11,668 nucleotides of DNA from an uncultured Erysipelotrichaceae bacterium (GTDB taxonomy: Bacteria; Bacillota_I; Bacilli_A; Erysipelotrichales; Erysipelotrichaceae): NCBI GenBank assembly GCA_902782955.1, contig CACZPD010000222.1:1-11668 (forward strand). The letters run 5' to 3'. Below are positions 1-7,398 of the stretch, in pieces. The notes under the pieces were generated by a model. The model did no database searches. It was not told the origin of the DNA and saw only the letters and a list, made by a program, of their open reading frames with translations. The translations under genes and the position numbers were made by a program. Within the stretch, counting starts at the first letter, position 1; each line of letters starts with the position of its first letter.

Positions 1-246
1 ATTTCCATCCTGAAAAACGTATGCCGCAGCTATCATGTCCCCTTTTCCATGAACCAGCTCCAGGGCGGATATTTCCATGAAGACGGCAGATATGTGGAAG
101 AAAACACACTGACCCTCATGATGCTGGATGTACCGGATGAGACCGTACATGAGATCGCAAAGGATCTCTGTGCATTCTTTCATCAGGAAAGCGTCATGAT
201 CCAGTCCTCACCGGCGGAAGTCTGCTTCATTCACGAGGATATCTGA
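1..246 (+). CDS. C-terminal part of a small uncharacterised protein (5' end outside window)
   Basis: The reading frame is open from base 1 to a TGA stop at 244-246, giving 81 visible residues. An ATG at 49 exists, but the frame continues upstream without a stop and no good ribosome binding site precedes that ATG, so I treat the gene as cut by the window edge. The visible part has no signal peptide or membrane segment. It looks like a small soluble alpha/beta domain, with a stretch rich in Glu, Asp and Met around VEENTLTLMMLDVP and a QESVMI segment near the end. It is faintly reminiscent of small DUF3574-like proteins, but I would not assign it. A palindromic terminator follows 23 bases after the stop. 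Function unknown. Confidence 0.65.
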   Translation: MSILKNVCRSYHVPFSMNQLQGGYFHEDGRYVEENTLTLMMLDVPDETVHEIAKDLCAFFHQESVMIQSSPAEVCFIHEDI

Positions 247-268
247 AGCCGCGGGGAAAACGCACAGC

Positions 269-294
269 AAAACAGCAGGCATGCCTGCTGTTTT
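269..294. terminator. Perfect palindromic terminator between convergent genes
   Basis: Bases 269-294 are a perfect 26-base palindrome with a GC-rich centre (CAGCAGGCATGCCTGCTG) flanked by AAAA and TTTT. On the plus strand TTTTTGTT follows, so it should end the gene whose stop is at 246. On the minus strand the run of T is only four long, so termination of the gene whose stop is at 309-311 is plausible but weaker. A perfect palindrome must leave about four central bases unpaired as the loop. Confidence 0.75.
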
Positions 295-308
295 TGTTAT
301 GACATATT

Positions 309-1892
309 TCATTTTCGCAATATTTCACGGTCGATCAGATCCAGATGATCTGCCTGCAGGATCAGCTCCATATGCAGGGCCGGGATCCTGGTTCCTGTGC
401 ATATAAAATCCATAAACATTCCCAGGGCGACAGCAAGTGCCAGTCCTTCTGCGGGTATATGCATCTGGGCAAACAGGACGGAAAGACAGGAAATATTTCC
501 TCCGGCAACCGGCGGTGTAGCGAGCGAAAGCAGGGAACATACGATCCACATGGTGATCCACCACGCAATATCCGCATGGACCCCGTAACATTCCGCAATG
601 AACGCACCGGTCATCACATACAGCATCGAAAAGCTGCCGGCAAACATGATCCCGCCGATGGGAAATGCCATCCGTGAAAAGGCCTGGTCGATTCCCAGTT
701 TTTTCTCGTTGATCTCCATACCTGAAGCAAAAGCGGCGGAAGATGAAGATGTGGATATGGCGATGATGAAATCCGGCATGAGCTTGGAAATGAGCACCGA
801 TGGTTTTACTTTAAGCTTCCAGCATACATAACCTGTATACACGATCAGAATGACAGCGGAGAACAGCACACAGAGAACAAGCGGCTTCCAGAAGCGCATC
901 AGCATTGACGGACCGGATGTCCACAGCTGTATAACGACTGAAGAAAAGATATACAGCGGCAGCAGCATGCATACTGCTGTCACGCAGCGCATGATGACGA
1001 TCTGGCATTCCGATATGATATTTCTGAGATTCTCTGTCTGGCTTCCCGTGATCAGGAGGACGACGCCGATCAGGACGGACATAAATACGATCTGCAGTGT
1101 ATTTCCTTCGAGGAAAGGCGAGACGGGATTGGAAGGCAGGATACCGAAGACCATTTCCAGGATCGCTTTAAAACCGGAACCGGCTCCGCCTGCCTGCTGT
1201 GCAAGGGGAAAGAATATCCGCGTGCCTGCGGTGATGATCCCGCAGACAATAAATGTACCGCCGATAAACCGGATGATCATCTGACGCCCTACCTTTCCGA
1301 AAGCAGCGGCGCTGCCGATCCCGCAGATACCCGTGATCACCGTAAGAAAGATCATCAGGCCGATAAACGTATTCAGCATATGCAGAAAGCCTGTGGAAAG
1401 AAAGACCAGCCCGTAATCCATTACCGTATTTCTGACCGGTTCCGGAATATACTGTCCCAAAAGACCGACAACAACAGCTACCAGGATACATCCCAGCATG
1501 AACAGCTCGGCCTTTTTTTTCGGAGCGGCCACCGGAACGATCAGTTCATTCTGACCAAAGCGCCAGCGCCATACCGGCAATATGCCGATACGGGTCATCA
1601 GGGAAGCGGTATATTCCTCCATCCCGTTGTCTGCCGGCTTTCTCGGATCAAACCGGTCACCGCCGTAACTGATGCGCAGCCGCTCAGCGCCGGACCGGCG
1701 CGAAAAAGACAGCCGGGCACTGGTCTTTCCCTGTCCGTGTTCACAGATATTCACCAGCATCTCTTCCAGGATCAGCCGGATGCGGGTGATATCCCTGTGC
1801 CCTGTCCCTGCTTCCTCCAGCCACTGACTGACGGTTTCAGAAGCCTCATCAACACCGGCACGGTCCAGAATTACTGTCTTCTCCTTTTTCAT
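309..1892 (-). CDS. RsbW-like ATPase domain fused to divergent SLC1-family (DAACS) carrier
   Basis: This 527-residue protein has two parts. Residues about 1-120 resemble the GHKL ATPase fold of anti-sigma kinases: E44xxxN48 in LEEMLVNICEHG is an N-box, and YGGDRFDP (76-83) resembles the DxGxGFD box. I see no clear final glycine-rich loop, so ATP binding is uncertain. From about residue 128 the protein is a membrane carrier of the dicarboxylate/amino acid:cation symporter family, with the hairpin-1 serine run S382-S385, a TM7-like segment at 410-423 and the TM8-like DFICTGTRIP (495-504). Key cation-site residues are changed: GltPh NMDGT is FAGSF here, and the TM8 Arg, Asn and last Asp become Cys498, Arg502 and Leu506. 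I chose the ATG at 1892 because GAGGTGG lies five bases upstream; an ATG at 1928 overlaps a promoter-like TACAAT and has a weaker site. Substrate and coupling ion are unknown. The gene is convergent with the gene on its left and divergent from the one on its right. Confidence 0.85.
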   Translation of the reverse strand: MKKEKTVILDRAGVDEASETVSQWLEEAGTGHRDITRIRLILEEMLVNICEHGQGKTSARLSFSRRSGAERLRISYGGDRFDPRKPADNGMEEYTASLMTRIGILPVWRWRFGQNELIVPVAAPKKKAELFMLGCILVAVVVGLLGQYIPEPVRNTVMDYGLVFLSTGFLHMLNTFIGLMIFLTVITGICGIGSAAAFGKVGRQMIIRFIGGTFIVCGIITAGTRIFFPLAQQAGGAGSGFKAILEMVFGILPSNPVSPFLEGNTLQIVFMSVLIGVVLLITGSQTENLRNIISECQIVIMRCVTAVCMLLPLYIFSSVVIQLWTSGPSMLMRFWKPLVLCVLFSAVILIVYTGYVCWKLKVKPSVLISKLMPDFIIAISTSSSSAAFASGMEINEKKLGIDQAFSRMAFPIGGIMFAGSFSMLYVMTGAFIAECYGVHADIAWWITMWIVCSLLSLATPPVAGGNISCLSVLFAQMHIPAEGLALAVALGMFMDFICTGTRIPALHMELILQADHLDLIDREILRK

Positions 1893-1926
1893 ATGATCCA
1901 CCTCATTTCCGGATACACACACTATC

Positions 1927-1932
1927 ATTGTA
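1927..1932 (-). promoter_or_regulatory. Possible -10 element for the ATPase/SLC1 fusion gene
   Basis: The minus strand reads TACAAT here, 35 bases before the chosen ATG at 1892. The -35 region is poor (CTTTCA with a 17-base spacer), so this is a weak call. The box overlaps the alternative upstream ATG (1928), which argues against that start being used. Confidence 0.3.
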
Positions 1933-1972
1933 TGCCTTCGAAGCGCATTTGAAAGAAACGAATTGCAGGTAT

Positions 1973-1981
1973 TGCTATAAT
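1973..1981 (+). promoter_or_regulatory. Extended -10 promoter for the TIM-barrel/kptA unit
   Basis: The plus strand reads TGCTATAAT, a perfect TATAAT hexamer with the TGn extension, 21 bases before the ATG at 2003. No -35 box lies at the usual distance; TTGAAA at 1949-1954 is 21 bases away. Extended -10 promoters can work without one. The predicted leader is only about 15 bases and just fits the GAGGTG ribosome binding site at 1992-1997. ATTGC occurs twice immediately upstream (1962-1966 and 1971-1975). Confidence 0.55.
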
Positions 1982-2002
1982 GGATAACAGAGAGGTGCCA
2001 TT

Positions 2003-3100
2003 ATGGAGTACATCGTACAGATCTTTACCGGCGGCTGGCATAACCGGAACTATACAGCCGGGGAAATCAAAGAACGTCTGGAAGCTGTCACTTCCTTTCT
2101 GCCGGTCAGAAAAGTCATCCTTGGCTGGAATCTGAACACGGACTTATACAAAGAACTGATACCGTATTTATCTGCGAAAGGCATCGATGCACTGCTCTGG
2201 CTGCCGGTCTTTTCCGAGACCGGGGAACTGGAACCCGCATCGGATGCCCTGGACCTGTTTGAAAAGCCGATCGGGAATCTTGCCCTGCAGGAAGGCGAAA
2301 ACTTCGCTTTTTACTGCCCTTCAGATGATGCGAACATTGAGAATGTGATCCGTATATATGAAAACCATTTCCGTGACTGCGGTTTTGACGGGGTATTCCT
2401 GGACAAGATCCGCACCCAGTCTTTCGTTGCCGGCACAGAGGGCGTGCTCAGCTGCGGCTGTCCCCGGTGCAAGAAGATCTATGCGGAAAGAGGACTGGAT
2501 CTTTCGCAGCTTCAGAACGCTTATACGGAACAGAAAGATCATCTGTTTGACGCGGCAGGCTACACACCCGGAACCGGCTTCCGCTTTGAAAATGAACTGA
2601 CAGAACAGTTCTTTGACATCAAAGCAGAGATCATCGCCGGACAGGTACAGAAGCTCTGCCGGTATTTCAAAGACCGGGATATGCAGGTCGGACTGGATCT
2701 CTACGCCCCGCTCATGAGCCGGTTCACCGGACAGAATTATTCAGCCATTTCAAAGGAAGCGGATTTCATCAAGCCCATGATGTACCGGAAAACAGAAGCG
2801 CCTGCAGGCATCGGCTATGAGTACAGACTCCTGAAGGAAAATATACCGGAAGCCTCCGGCTATCCGGATATCGTGACAGATCAGGCATTCCTTCACAGTC
2901 AGTTAAAGGAACTGGTAGATCTCCCATGCGACCTGTATCCCGGGCTGGAGATCAATTACCGGGAAGATATCGCCCGGACGGATCCGGTGTACATAACAGA
3001 ATCCCTGCAGACATTCAGGGACTCCGGGATGAACGGCGCTGTACTGTCATGGGATATCATGCTGGCACCGGACAGTCATTTAAAAGCAATCAAGGAATAA
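2003..3100 (+). CDS. Uncharacterised TIM-barrel, glycoside-hydrolase-like protein
   Basis: This 365-residue protein has no signal peptide or membrane helix and is therefore probably cytoplasmic. Its pattern fits a beta/alpha barrel of the glycoside hydrolase-like superfamily: alternating strand motifs VRKVILGWN (35-43), [10 protein letters not shown] (61-70), [11 protein letters not shown] (127-137), QVGLDLYAP (228-236), [10 protein letters not shown] (253-262), LYPGLEINY (311-319) and [10 protein letters not shown] (344-353). D134 at the end of a strand is a candidate catalytic or substrate-binding acid. A CGCPRC segment (C151, C153, C156) directly after that strand resembles the Cys-rich loop seen in several GH-like families and could bind a metal or form a structural knuckle. 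The start has GAGGTG five bases upstream. The stop is four bases before kptA, so the two are co-transcribed. The substrate is not predictable; enzyme class is an inference from fold only. Confidence 0.6.
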   Translation: MEYIVQIFTGGWHNRNYTAGEIKERLEAVTSFLPVRKVILGWNLNTDLYKELIPYLSAKGIDALLWLPVFSETGELEPASDALDLFEKPIGNLALQEGENFAFYCPSDDANIENVIRIYENHFRDCGFDGVFLDKIRTQSFVAGTEGVLSCGCPRCKKIYAERGLDLSQLQNAYTEQKDHLFDAAGYTPGTGFRFENELTEQFFDIKAEIIAGQVQKLCRYFKDRDMQVGLDLYAPLMSRFTGQNYSAISKEADFIKPMMYRKTEAPAGIGYEYRLLKENIPEASGYPDIVTDQAFLHSQLKELVDLPCDLYPGLEINYREDIARTDPVYITESLQTFRDSGMNGAVLSWDIMLAPDSHLKAIKE

Positions 3101-3104
3101 AACT

Positions 3105-3641
3105 ATGTCAAATACAAACACAAGCAAATACATATCACTCATTCTCCGGCACAAACCGGAAACCATCGGGATCGAACTTGATGAACACGGATGGGCAGAT
3201 GTCCGGGAACTGATCGCGGGCGTAAACAAAACGCATCCCCTGGACATGGACCTGCTCGAGACCATCGTCGCGGAAGATGCGAAGCAGAGATATTCATTCA
3301 ACGAAGACCACACAAAGATCCGTGCCAACCAGGGACATTCCATCGCGGTGGATGTGGAACTGAAGGCACAGGAACCGCCGGAAGTCCTTTACCACGGCAC
3401 CGGGGAGAAGTTTACTGCTTCCATCGATCAGCAGGGTCTGCTTCCCCGCTCCCGGCTCTATGTCCATCTGTCTCCTGATTATACCACCGCCCGTACGGTC
3501 GGCATGCGGCATGGCAGGCCGGTGATCTACACTGTGCTGAGCGGGCAGATGTTCCGTGACGGCTTTGTGTTTTACCGCTCCGTCAACGGTGTCTGGCTGA
3601 CAAAGGAAGTGCCGGTCAAATATCTGGTCAAAGAAGGATAA
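3105..3641 (+). CDS. kptA: RNA 2'-phosphotransferase (Tpt1/KptA family)
   Basis: KptA enzymes remove an internal 2'-phosphate from RNA using NAD+, giving ADP-ribose 1'',2''-cyclic phosphate and nicotinamide. In fungi this finishes tRNA splicing; in bacteria the natural substrate is unclear. At 178 residues it is of normal family length. An N-terminal winged-helix-like RNA-binding lobe carries [12 protein letters not shown] with the Arg15-His16 pair, GWADVREL (29-36) and IRANQGHS (72-79, Arg73). The C-terminal ADP-ribosyl-transferase-like lobe has YHGT (96-99), VHLS (120-123), [13 protein letters not shown] (128-140) and NGVWLT. Arg15, His16, Arg73 and one Arg of the 130-138 segment match the known Arg-His-Arg-Arg catalytic set, so it should be active. 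AAGGA lies eight bases before the ATG. It is the second gene of a two-gene unit and ends at a shared bidirectional terminator. Confidence 0.95.
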   Translation: MSNTNTSKYISLILRHKPETIGIELDEHGWADVRELIAGVNKTHPLDMDLLETIVAEDAKQRYSFNEDHTKIRANQGHSIAVDVELKAQEPPEVLYHGTGEKFTASIDQQGLLPRSRLYVHLSPDYTTARTVGMRHGRPVIYTVLSGQMFRDGFVFYRSVNGVWLTKEVPVKYLVKEG

Positions 3642-3645
3642 AGCA

Positions 3646-3674
3646 AAAATAATACCGTTCTGCGGTATTATTTT
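3646..3674. terminator. Bidirectional terminator between kptA and the DUF4300 gene
   Basis: A perfect 12-bp stem (3646-3657 with 3663-3674) encloses the loop TTCTG. A-rich and T-rich outer ends give each strand a run of four or more T at the 3' side of the stem, so it can serve both convergent units. The TAA stop of the minus-strand lipoprotein gene (3668-3670) lies inside the stem. Confidence 0.75.
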
Positions 3675-4417
3675 AGTTCTCCGATCCATATATCATTCCG
3701 GTATACCTGCGGAGGATATTCTCCTTCCTCTACCGTGTAGTCCGGCCGTTCCGACAGGATCGATATCAATTCATTTTCATCCCTGACCGGTGTGATGATA
3801 AACGGATCCGTAAAAGAGATCTTTTCCACGAATACATAATCCGAGGGGATATTATTTTTATCCCTGCAGTCGATCAGGATGCCGGTATGACCGACAAAGA
3901 CTTTTTCCTCTTCATATGCCTGGAATACGATACTGATCACGGAACACCTGTCATTCTCAAACCGGATCCCGTGCTGTTTCCATCTGTCCGGGAGTGCTTC
4001 CTGATATCCGCTTTCCGGAACCGGCATCTCGCCGAACAGCGTGGTGAACAGGTCTTCCCGCTCTTTCAGAACACTGAACGCAGGATCGTTTTCGATCGCA
4101 TCCAGATCAAACATCAGGATGTCACCGTCATAGGTTTCTTCCGTACTGTCATATGCAATCTGATCCCCTGCCAGCAGGAAGACGGTCATCCGGCAGTCCG
4201 CACCGGAAAAGCCTTCGGTTTCTGCTTCATCTGTATCCTTTACCCATTCCTCAAATTCTTCCGTATGGGAAAGTCCTGCTTCGCGCAGAAGCGCGGAGAC
4301 CTGCGTCACATTTTCTGCCGTGACAGGGCCATTGCAGGATATTGTTTTGTCCCGGCTGCACCCTGTGCACAATACAGCTGTCAGTACAGCGCAGGCTGTG
4401 ATTTTTCTTTTGTTCAT
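3668..4417 (-). CDS. DUF4300 family lipoprotein
   Basis: This 249-residue protein begins MNKRKITACAVLTAVLCTGC, a short lipoprotein-type signal with Cys20 as probable lipid attachment site; the -3 position is Cys rather than the usual Leu, so the lipobox is atypical. The mature part matches what I know of DUF4300 (found in streptococci and clostridia): DCRMTVFLL (74-82), ILMFDLDAIEN (100-110), LFTTLFGEMPV, a VFVGHTGILI segment and YVFVEKISFTDPF. The molecular function of DUF4300 is unknown; it should sit on the outer face of the cytoplasmic membrane. The start at 4417 was chosen because it gives the signal peptide; a longer open frame reaching 4549 is only overlap with the preceding gene. There are eight bases between the preceding stop and this ATG and no strong ribosome binding site, so translation may be coupled. 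It is the last gene of the nitrogenase-like operon. Confidence 0.85.
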   Translation of the reverse strand: MNKRKITACAVLTAVLCTGCSRDKTISCNGPVTAENVTQVSALLREAGLSHTEEFEEWVKDTDEAETEGFSGADCRMTVFLLAGDQIAYDSTEETYDGDILMFDLDAIENDPAFSVLKEREDLFTTLFGEMPVPESGYQEALPDRWKQHGIRFENDRCSVISIVFQAYEEEKVFVGHTGILIDCRDKNNIPSDYVFVEKISFTDPFIITPVRDENELISILSERPDYTVEEGEYPPQVYRNDIWIGELK

Positions 4418-4425
4418 ATATGTCG

Positions 4426-5439
4426 TCAGATCAGCCTTTCCGCGATCGCTTCCACGTCCGTTGCCGGCAGTTCTGTTTTGAAGATACCGCCGGAAACACT
4501 GATGGAAGGCATAGGAATAAAGTTTCCTTTTACCATCGGTCTGAAACACGGGTCCGCGATCACATTGTCATACCGTGAACAGATCTCCTCGATTTCTTCC
4601 TCATCAATTGTGTGATGATCCGCAAATCCCTCTTTGGAAAAGACATCCAGGGATGCCGCATTGCCCAGTGCTTTTGCCAGACTGTATGCCCGTACATCCT
4701 CGCCGATGACCAGGACGGAGCCATGTTCCTTTGTACATGGCGCAAGCGGCAGTCCGACCGTATACGGTATTCCGTATGTTTCATGGAGATACAAAGCTGC
4801 TTTCATGCCGGAAGCGGATACGACAACGATCTTCTCCGCGTTCTGCGCGTCACGGAAATCATCCAGTGAGCACCGGAAGCTCAGGGAAGCACGCAGGTCA
4901 GGGAACATCTCCCTGACTTTTTCACTTTCCTCTGTACTGTTGTCATCCATCGGCAGTAAACCCAGGACCAGTGTTCCCTTGCTTTCCGTCTTTTCCCCGC
5001 AGAACCGTCTTACCAGGGCTTCCAGCACATCGGAAGCGCCTTCTGTATAGGAACGGATCCCGCTGCAGTCAAACCCGAACGCCGGTATTCCGCTTCTTTC
5101 TTCCGTTTCCTTCGCGATGCCCGCAAAGTCCGTGCCGACGATCATCGGTACAGAGCTTCCGACATAGGCAATGAATGCCGGATGCAGAAGATCCGCTGCC
5201 TTCAAAGCTTTGTCGATCAGAACATCATCATTTCCCATGACCGCGTCGATCTCCGTCAGACCGCTGCAGTAGACCATGGAAGCTTTCTCATACCAGCGCG
5301 GTTCATCAAATGTCACATAGTTGACCGTACAGCCGGTCGCGTCATGGATCAGGACCAGTCCGCCCAGCTCATACATCACTTCACACGCGCCGCCGTAATC
5401 CGGTGCCAGAGGAGGCAGGATGGTATACAGGTCTTTCAT
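4426..5439 (-). CDS. Nitrogenase component 1-like subunit A (NifD/K/BchB-type)
   Basis: This 337-residue protein belongs to the oxidoreductase/nitrogenase component 1 family (PF00148 type) but is much shorter than NifD or NifK (about 480-520). Near the N-terminus PDYGGACEVMYELGG followed by LIHDATGC matches the family 'GA...HGPxGC' element, giving Cys37 at the position of NifD Cys88. YCSGLTEIDAVMGNDD (57-72) matches the 'TxxxExDxVxGG' element. VGSSVPMIVGTDF (93-105) matches the 'TCPxxxIGDD' segment, but the P-cluster cysteine there is Ser. GMKAALYLHETYGIPY (211-226) matches the segment just after NifD Cys275, but that cofactor ligand is not Cys here. So this subunit probably gives one ligand to a shared Fe-S cluster and does not hold a FeMo-cofactor in the known way. 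The ATG overlaps the stop of subunit B by four bases (ATGA), with GGGGA six bases upstream. Confidence 0.88.
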   Translation of the reverse strand: MKDLYTILPPLAPDYGGACEVMYELGGLVLIHDATGCTVNYVTFDEPRWYEKASMVYCSGLTEIDAVMGNDDVLIDKALKAADLLHPAFIAYVGSSVPMIVGTDFAGIAKETEERSGIPAFGFDCSGIRSYTEGASDVLEALVRRFCGEKTESKGTLVLGLLPMDDNSTEESEKVREMFPDLRASLSFRCSLDDFRDAQNAEKIVVVSASGMKAALYLHETYGIPYTVGLPLAPCTKEHGSVLVIGEDVRAYSLAKALGNAASLDVFSKEGFADHHTIDEEEIEEICSRYDNVIADPCFRPMVKGNFIPMPSISVSGGIFKTELPATDVEAIAERLI

Positions 5440-6647
5440 CTGACTTCCCCTTTCCGGATCTCTGCCGCGGTGACCGGATGATCATATGCCGCGCGGATCC
5501 TTTCCGCCAGTTTCCTGAGGCCGTAATAACCCCATTCACCGTTGTCATAAAATACCTTGATCGTCCTTGACGCGCCTTCAAAGGAAGAAGCCACAAGCCC
5601 GAGGGCGATCACATCTGTATCTGCTTCATACTTCCGCTTCATCGGCATGCCGATAAAGCCGCTGTCCGTATCCGGTGCCTTCCGCTCGATATCGTCCGCA
5701 TAGACACCCTTTACATGGAATCCGCATTCCTGCAGGGTACTGCGCAGGATATCCGGAAACAGCGCCGCTGTGGAATCGATGACCAGTTCACAGGAACCGA
5801 TATGGTCCGCGCACTCCCGCAGTACTCTTCTCGTTTCCGCTTCCATGGCATCCAGATCAGGAACCGGTATTTCCAGTTTCTCCGCGATCTGCGTCATGGT
5901 CTTGCGGATCTCCCCGAAATCATACTTCGCGAAGTACGGCAGATACGGTGTACCATACCGCTCTTCCAGCATCTTTGCGGCTGTCAGCCCGAATGGCATC
6001 ATGCACAGATTCAATGCGGAAGCACGTACTTTCAGAAAATCTTCATAGTTATCCGCAGCCTGTATATGCAGCGCTTCATAGCCGCTGTTTTCCAGCATCT
6101 GCACGATCTCGCAGGCCGGATCAAACGCGATATTGGTCCCGATGAAGGAAACGACCTTCTCCTGCGGTACCTTCTCTTCAGGAAGTGCCGCATACATATC
6201 ATGCTGGAGGGCTACCATTGGCAGGTCCCCGCTGAATCTGGCGATCGGGCACATCTTCAGCACAAAGCAGTTCACGTCCGGATACCGGTTCATAACTTCT
6301 TCTGTCTGGAATGAATGATCATTTCCCAGCATCGCATCGATACAGCTGACATACAGGATCAGCGCCTTCGGCTTCGGATCCAGATGTTCCAGCACTTCGC
6401 AGGCCGCTTCGACGGTCTTTTCCTCATAACTGCCGGATACGATATCCTCTTCACTCAGCGCAAGAACATCGATCCGGTCATTGTATCCGTATTTGATGGA
6501 ATTCAAACAGATGATCCGGGCACAGGATACCGGACAGACGAAAAGGATCCTGCTCTCCGGAATATCCAGGGCGATCCTCGCCACATCCCAGCCGCCATGA
6601 TACGGATGACAGAACCTGGGCAGTCCGCCGGTCTTATCCGTTATCAT
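5436..6647 (-). CDS. Nitrogenase component 1-like subunit B (NifD/K/BchN-type)
   Basis: This 403-residue protein is the second component 1 family subunit. It keeps three cysteines with P-cluster/BchN-like spacing: Cys13 (RFCHPYHGG), Cys38 or Cys42 (FVCPVSCAR) and Cys102 ([13 protein letters not shown]). BchN of the dark-operative protochlorophyllide reductase uses three cysteines about 25 and 61 apart, which is very close. Other family marks are [18 protein letters not shown] (64-81, the 'E.D.V.G....L' element) and a [10 protein letters not shown] segment. It should pair with subunit A and take electrons from the NifH-like protein. I chose the ATG at 6647, with GGAGG nine bases upstream, inside the end of the NifH-like gene (14-base overlap); the frame stays open to 6704 but that extension is simply the other gene read in another frame. 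Substrate unknown. Confidence 0.88.
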   Translation of the reverse strand: MITDKTGGLPRFCHPYHGGWDVARIALDIPESRILFVCPVSCARIICLNSIKYGYNDRIDVLALSEEDIVSGSYEEKTVEAACEVLEHLDPKPKALILYVSCIDAMLGNDHSFQTEEVMNRYPDVNCFVLKMCPIARFSGDLPMVALQHDMYAALPEEKVPQEKVVSFIGTNIAFDPACEIVQMLENSGYEALHIQAADNYEDFLKVRASALNLCMMPFGLTAAKMLEERYGTPYLPYFAKYDFGEIRKTMTQIAEKLEIPVPDLDAMEAETRRVLRECADHIGSCELVIDSTAALFPDILRSTLQECGFHVKGVYADDIERKAPDTDSGFIGMPMKRKYEADTDVIALGLVASSFEGASRTIKVFYDNGEWGYYGLRKLAERIRAAYDHPVTAAEIRKGEVR

Positions 6648-7398
6648 CTTCGCAGGCCTCCAGGATCTTCTTTGCCAGACTGCGGTAAACCGCTGCCATC
6701 TCACTGTCCGGGAACGCGCTGACGACGGTCCTTCCCGCCTCTTCCGCTTCCTGGACGATCCCGTTCCGCGGGATCACAGAGATCACACTGCTTTCGATAT
6801 CATCTGCGAATTTCCGCACCAGGGCTTCCTCGTTCTCCACATTCCTGCAGTTGAGCAGCACGCCCCTCAGACGCGCATAGCCCCGTGCCTTGAAATTATC
6901 CACCGCAAGGGCAATATTGCCGGCTGCGTACATGGACATCTTTTCGCCCGATGTCACAACGAAAACATTGCGCGCGTACCCGTTCCGGATCGGCATCGCA
7001 AAGCCCCCGCATACGACATCACCCAGAACGTCATAGATCACGATATCCGGATGATAAGTTTCAAACGCGCCGAGCTTTTCCATCTTTTCAAAAGCGGTAA
7101 TAATGCCCCTGCCCGCACATCCGACACCGGGTGTCGGTCCGCCTGCTTCAATGCAGATGACGCCGCCTTCCCCGATGGTCACGATATCCTCCAGCGTTAC
7201 GTTATTGCCTTTTTCACGCAGGGCATCCAGTACGGTGGTGATCTTCTTTCCGCCGCATAATGCACCGGTGGAATCCGCTTTCGGATCGCATCCCACCTGC
7301 ATGACGGTATAACCCATTTCACTGAGCGCAGCACTCAGATTGGATGCGGTCGTAGACTTCCCGATACCGCCTTTTCCGTAAATTGCTATCTTGATCAC
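6634..7398 (-). CDS. NifH-like iron protein (nitrogenase-like reductase component 2)
   Basis: A 254-residue NifH/BchL/CfbC-type ATPase that, as a homodimer with one 4Fe-4S cluster, delivers electrons to a component 1 partner at the cost of ATP. All the expected motifs are present: P-loop GKGGIGKST (8-16), switch I DPKADST (38-44), cluster cysteines Cys94 in GVGCAGRG and Cys130 in DVVCGG, switch II DVLGD (123-127), and Arg97 at the position that is ADP-ribosylated in some nitrogenase iron proteins. It is slightly shorter than true NifH (about 270-297 residues). The start is GTG (7396-7398), overlapping the ABC ATPase stop as GTGA, with GGAG about 11 bases upstream. Position directly between transporter genes and component 1-like genes ties both parts into one operon. 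It is not a ParA/MinD protein, because the cluster cysteines are there. Confidence 0.95.
   Translation of the reverse strand: MIKIAIYGKGGIGKSTTASNLSAALSEMGYTVMQVGCDPKADSTGALCGGKKITTVLDALREKGNNVTLEDIVTIGEGGVICIEAGGPTPGVGCAGRGIITAFEKMEKLGAFETYHPDIVIYDVLGDVVCGGFAMPIRNGYARNVFVVTSGEKMSMYAAGNIALAVDNFKARGYARLRGVLLNCRNVENEEALVRKFADDIESSVISVIPRNGIVQEAEEAGRTVVSAFPDSEMAAVYRSLAKKILEACEDDNG

Noticed and set aside
1380..1952. 190-residue plus-strand open frame opposite the ATPase/SLC1 fusion
   Set aside because: It is a shadow of the real gene, crosses into the promoter region and has no recognisable domain.
3887..4615. 242-residue plus-strand open frame spanning the DUF4300 gene and the end of subunit A
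   Set aside because: It covers parts of two real minus-strand genes; its composition (Phe, Cys, Ile-rich) is that of an antisense reading.
5715..6314. 199-residue plus-strand open frame opposite component 1-like subunit B
   Set aside because: It lies wholly antisense to a well-supported gene and its translation is low-complexity, His/Gln/Arg-rich and resembles nothing; no ribosome binding site was found worth noting.
6648..6704. Longer start of subunit B at 6704
   Set aside because: The extra 19 residues are another frame of the NifH-like gene, and GGAGG lies just before the ATG at 6647.
4426..7398. A true N2-fixing nitrogenase (nifHDK)
   Set aside because: Both component 1 subunits are too short, the P-cluster cysteines in subunit A are mostly missing, the NifD Cys275 position is not conserved there, and no nifB/E/N accompanies them.
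4426..7398. Dark-operative protochlorophyllide or chlorophyllide reductase
   Set aside because: The cysteine pattern is similar, but there are no tetrapyrrole genes nearby and the operon partner is a NitT/TauT-type importer in an apparent non-phototroph.
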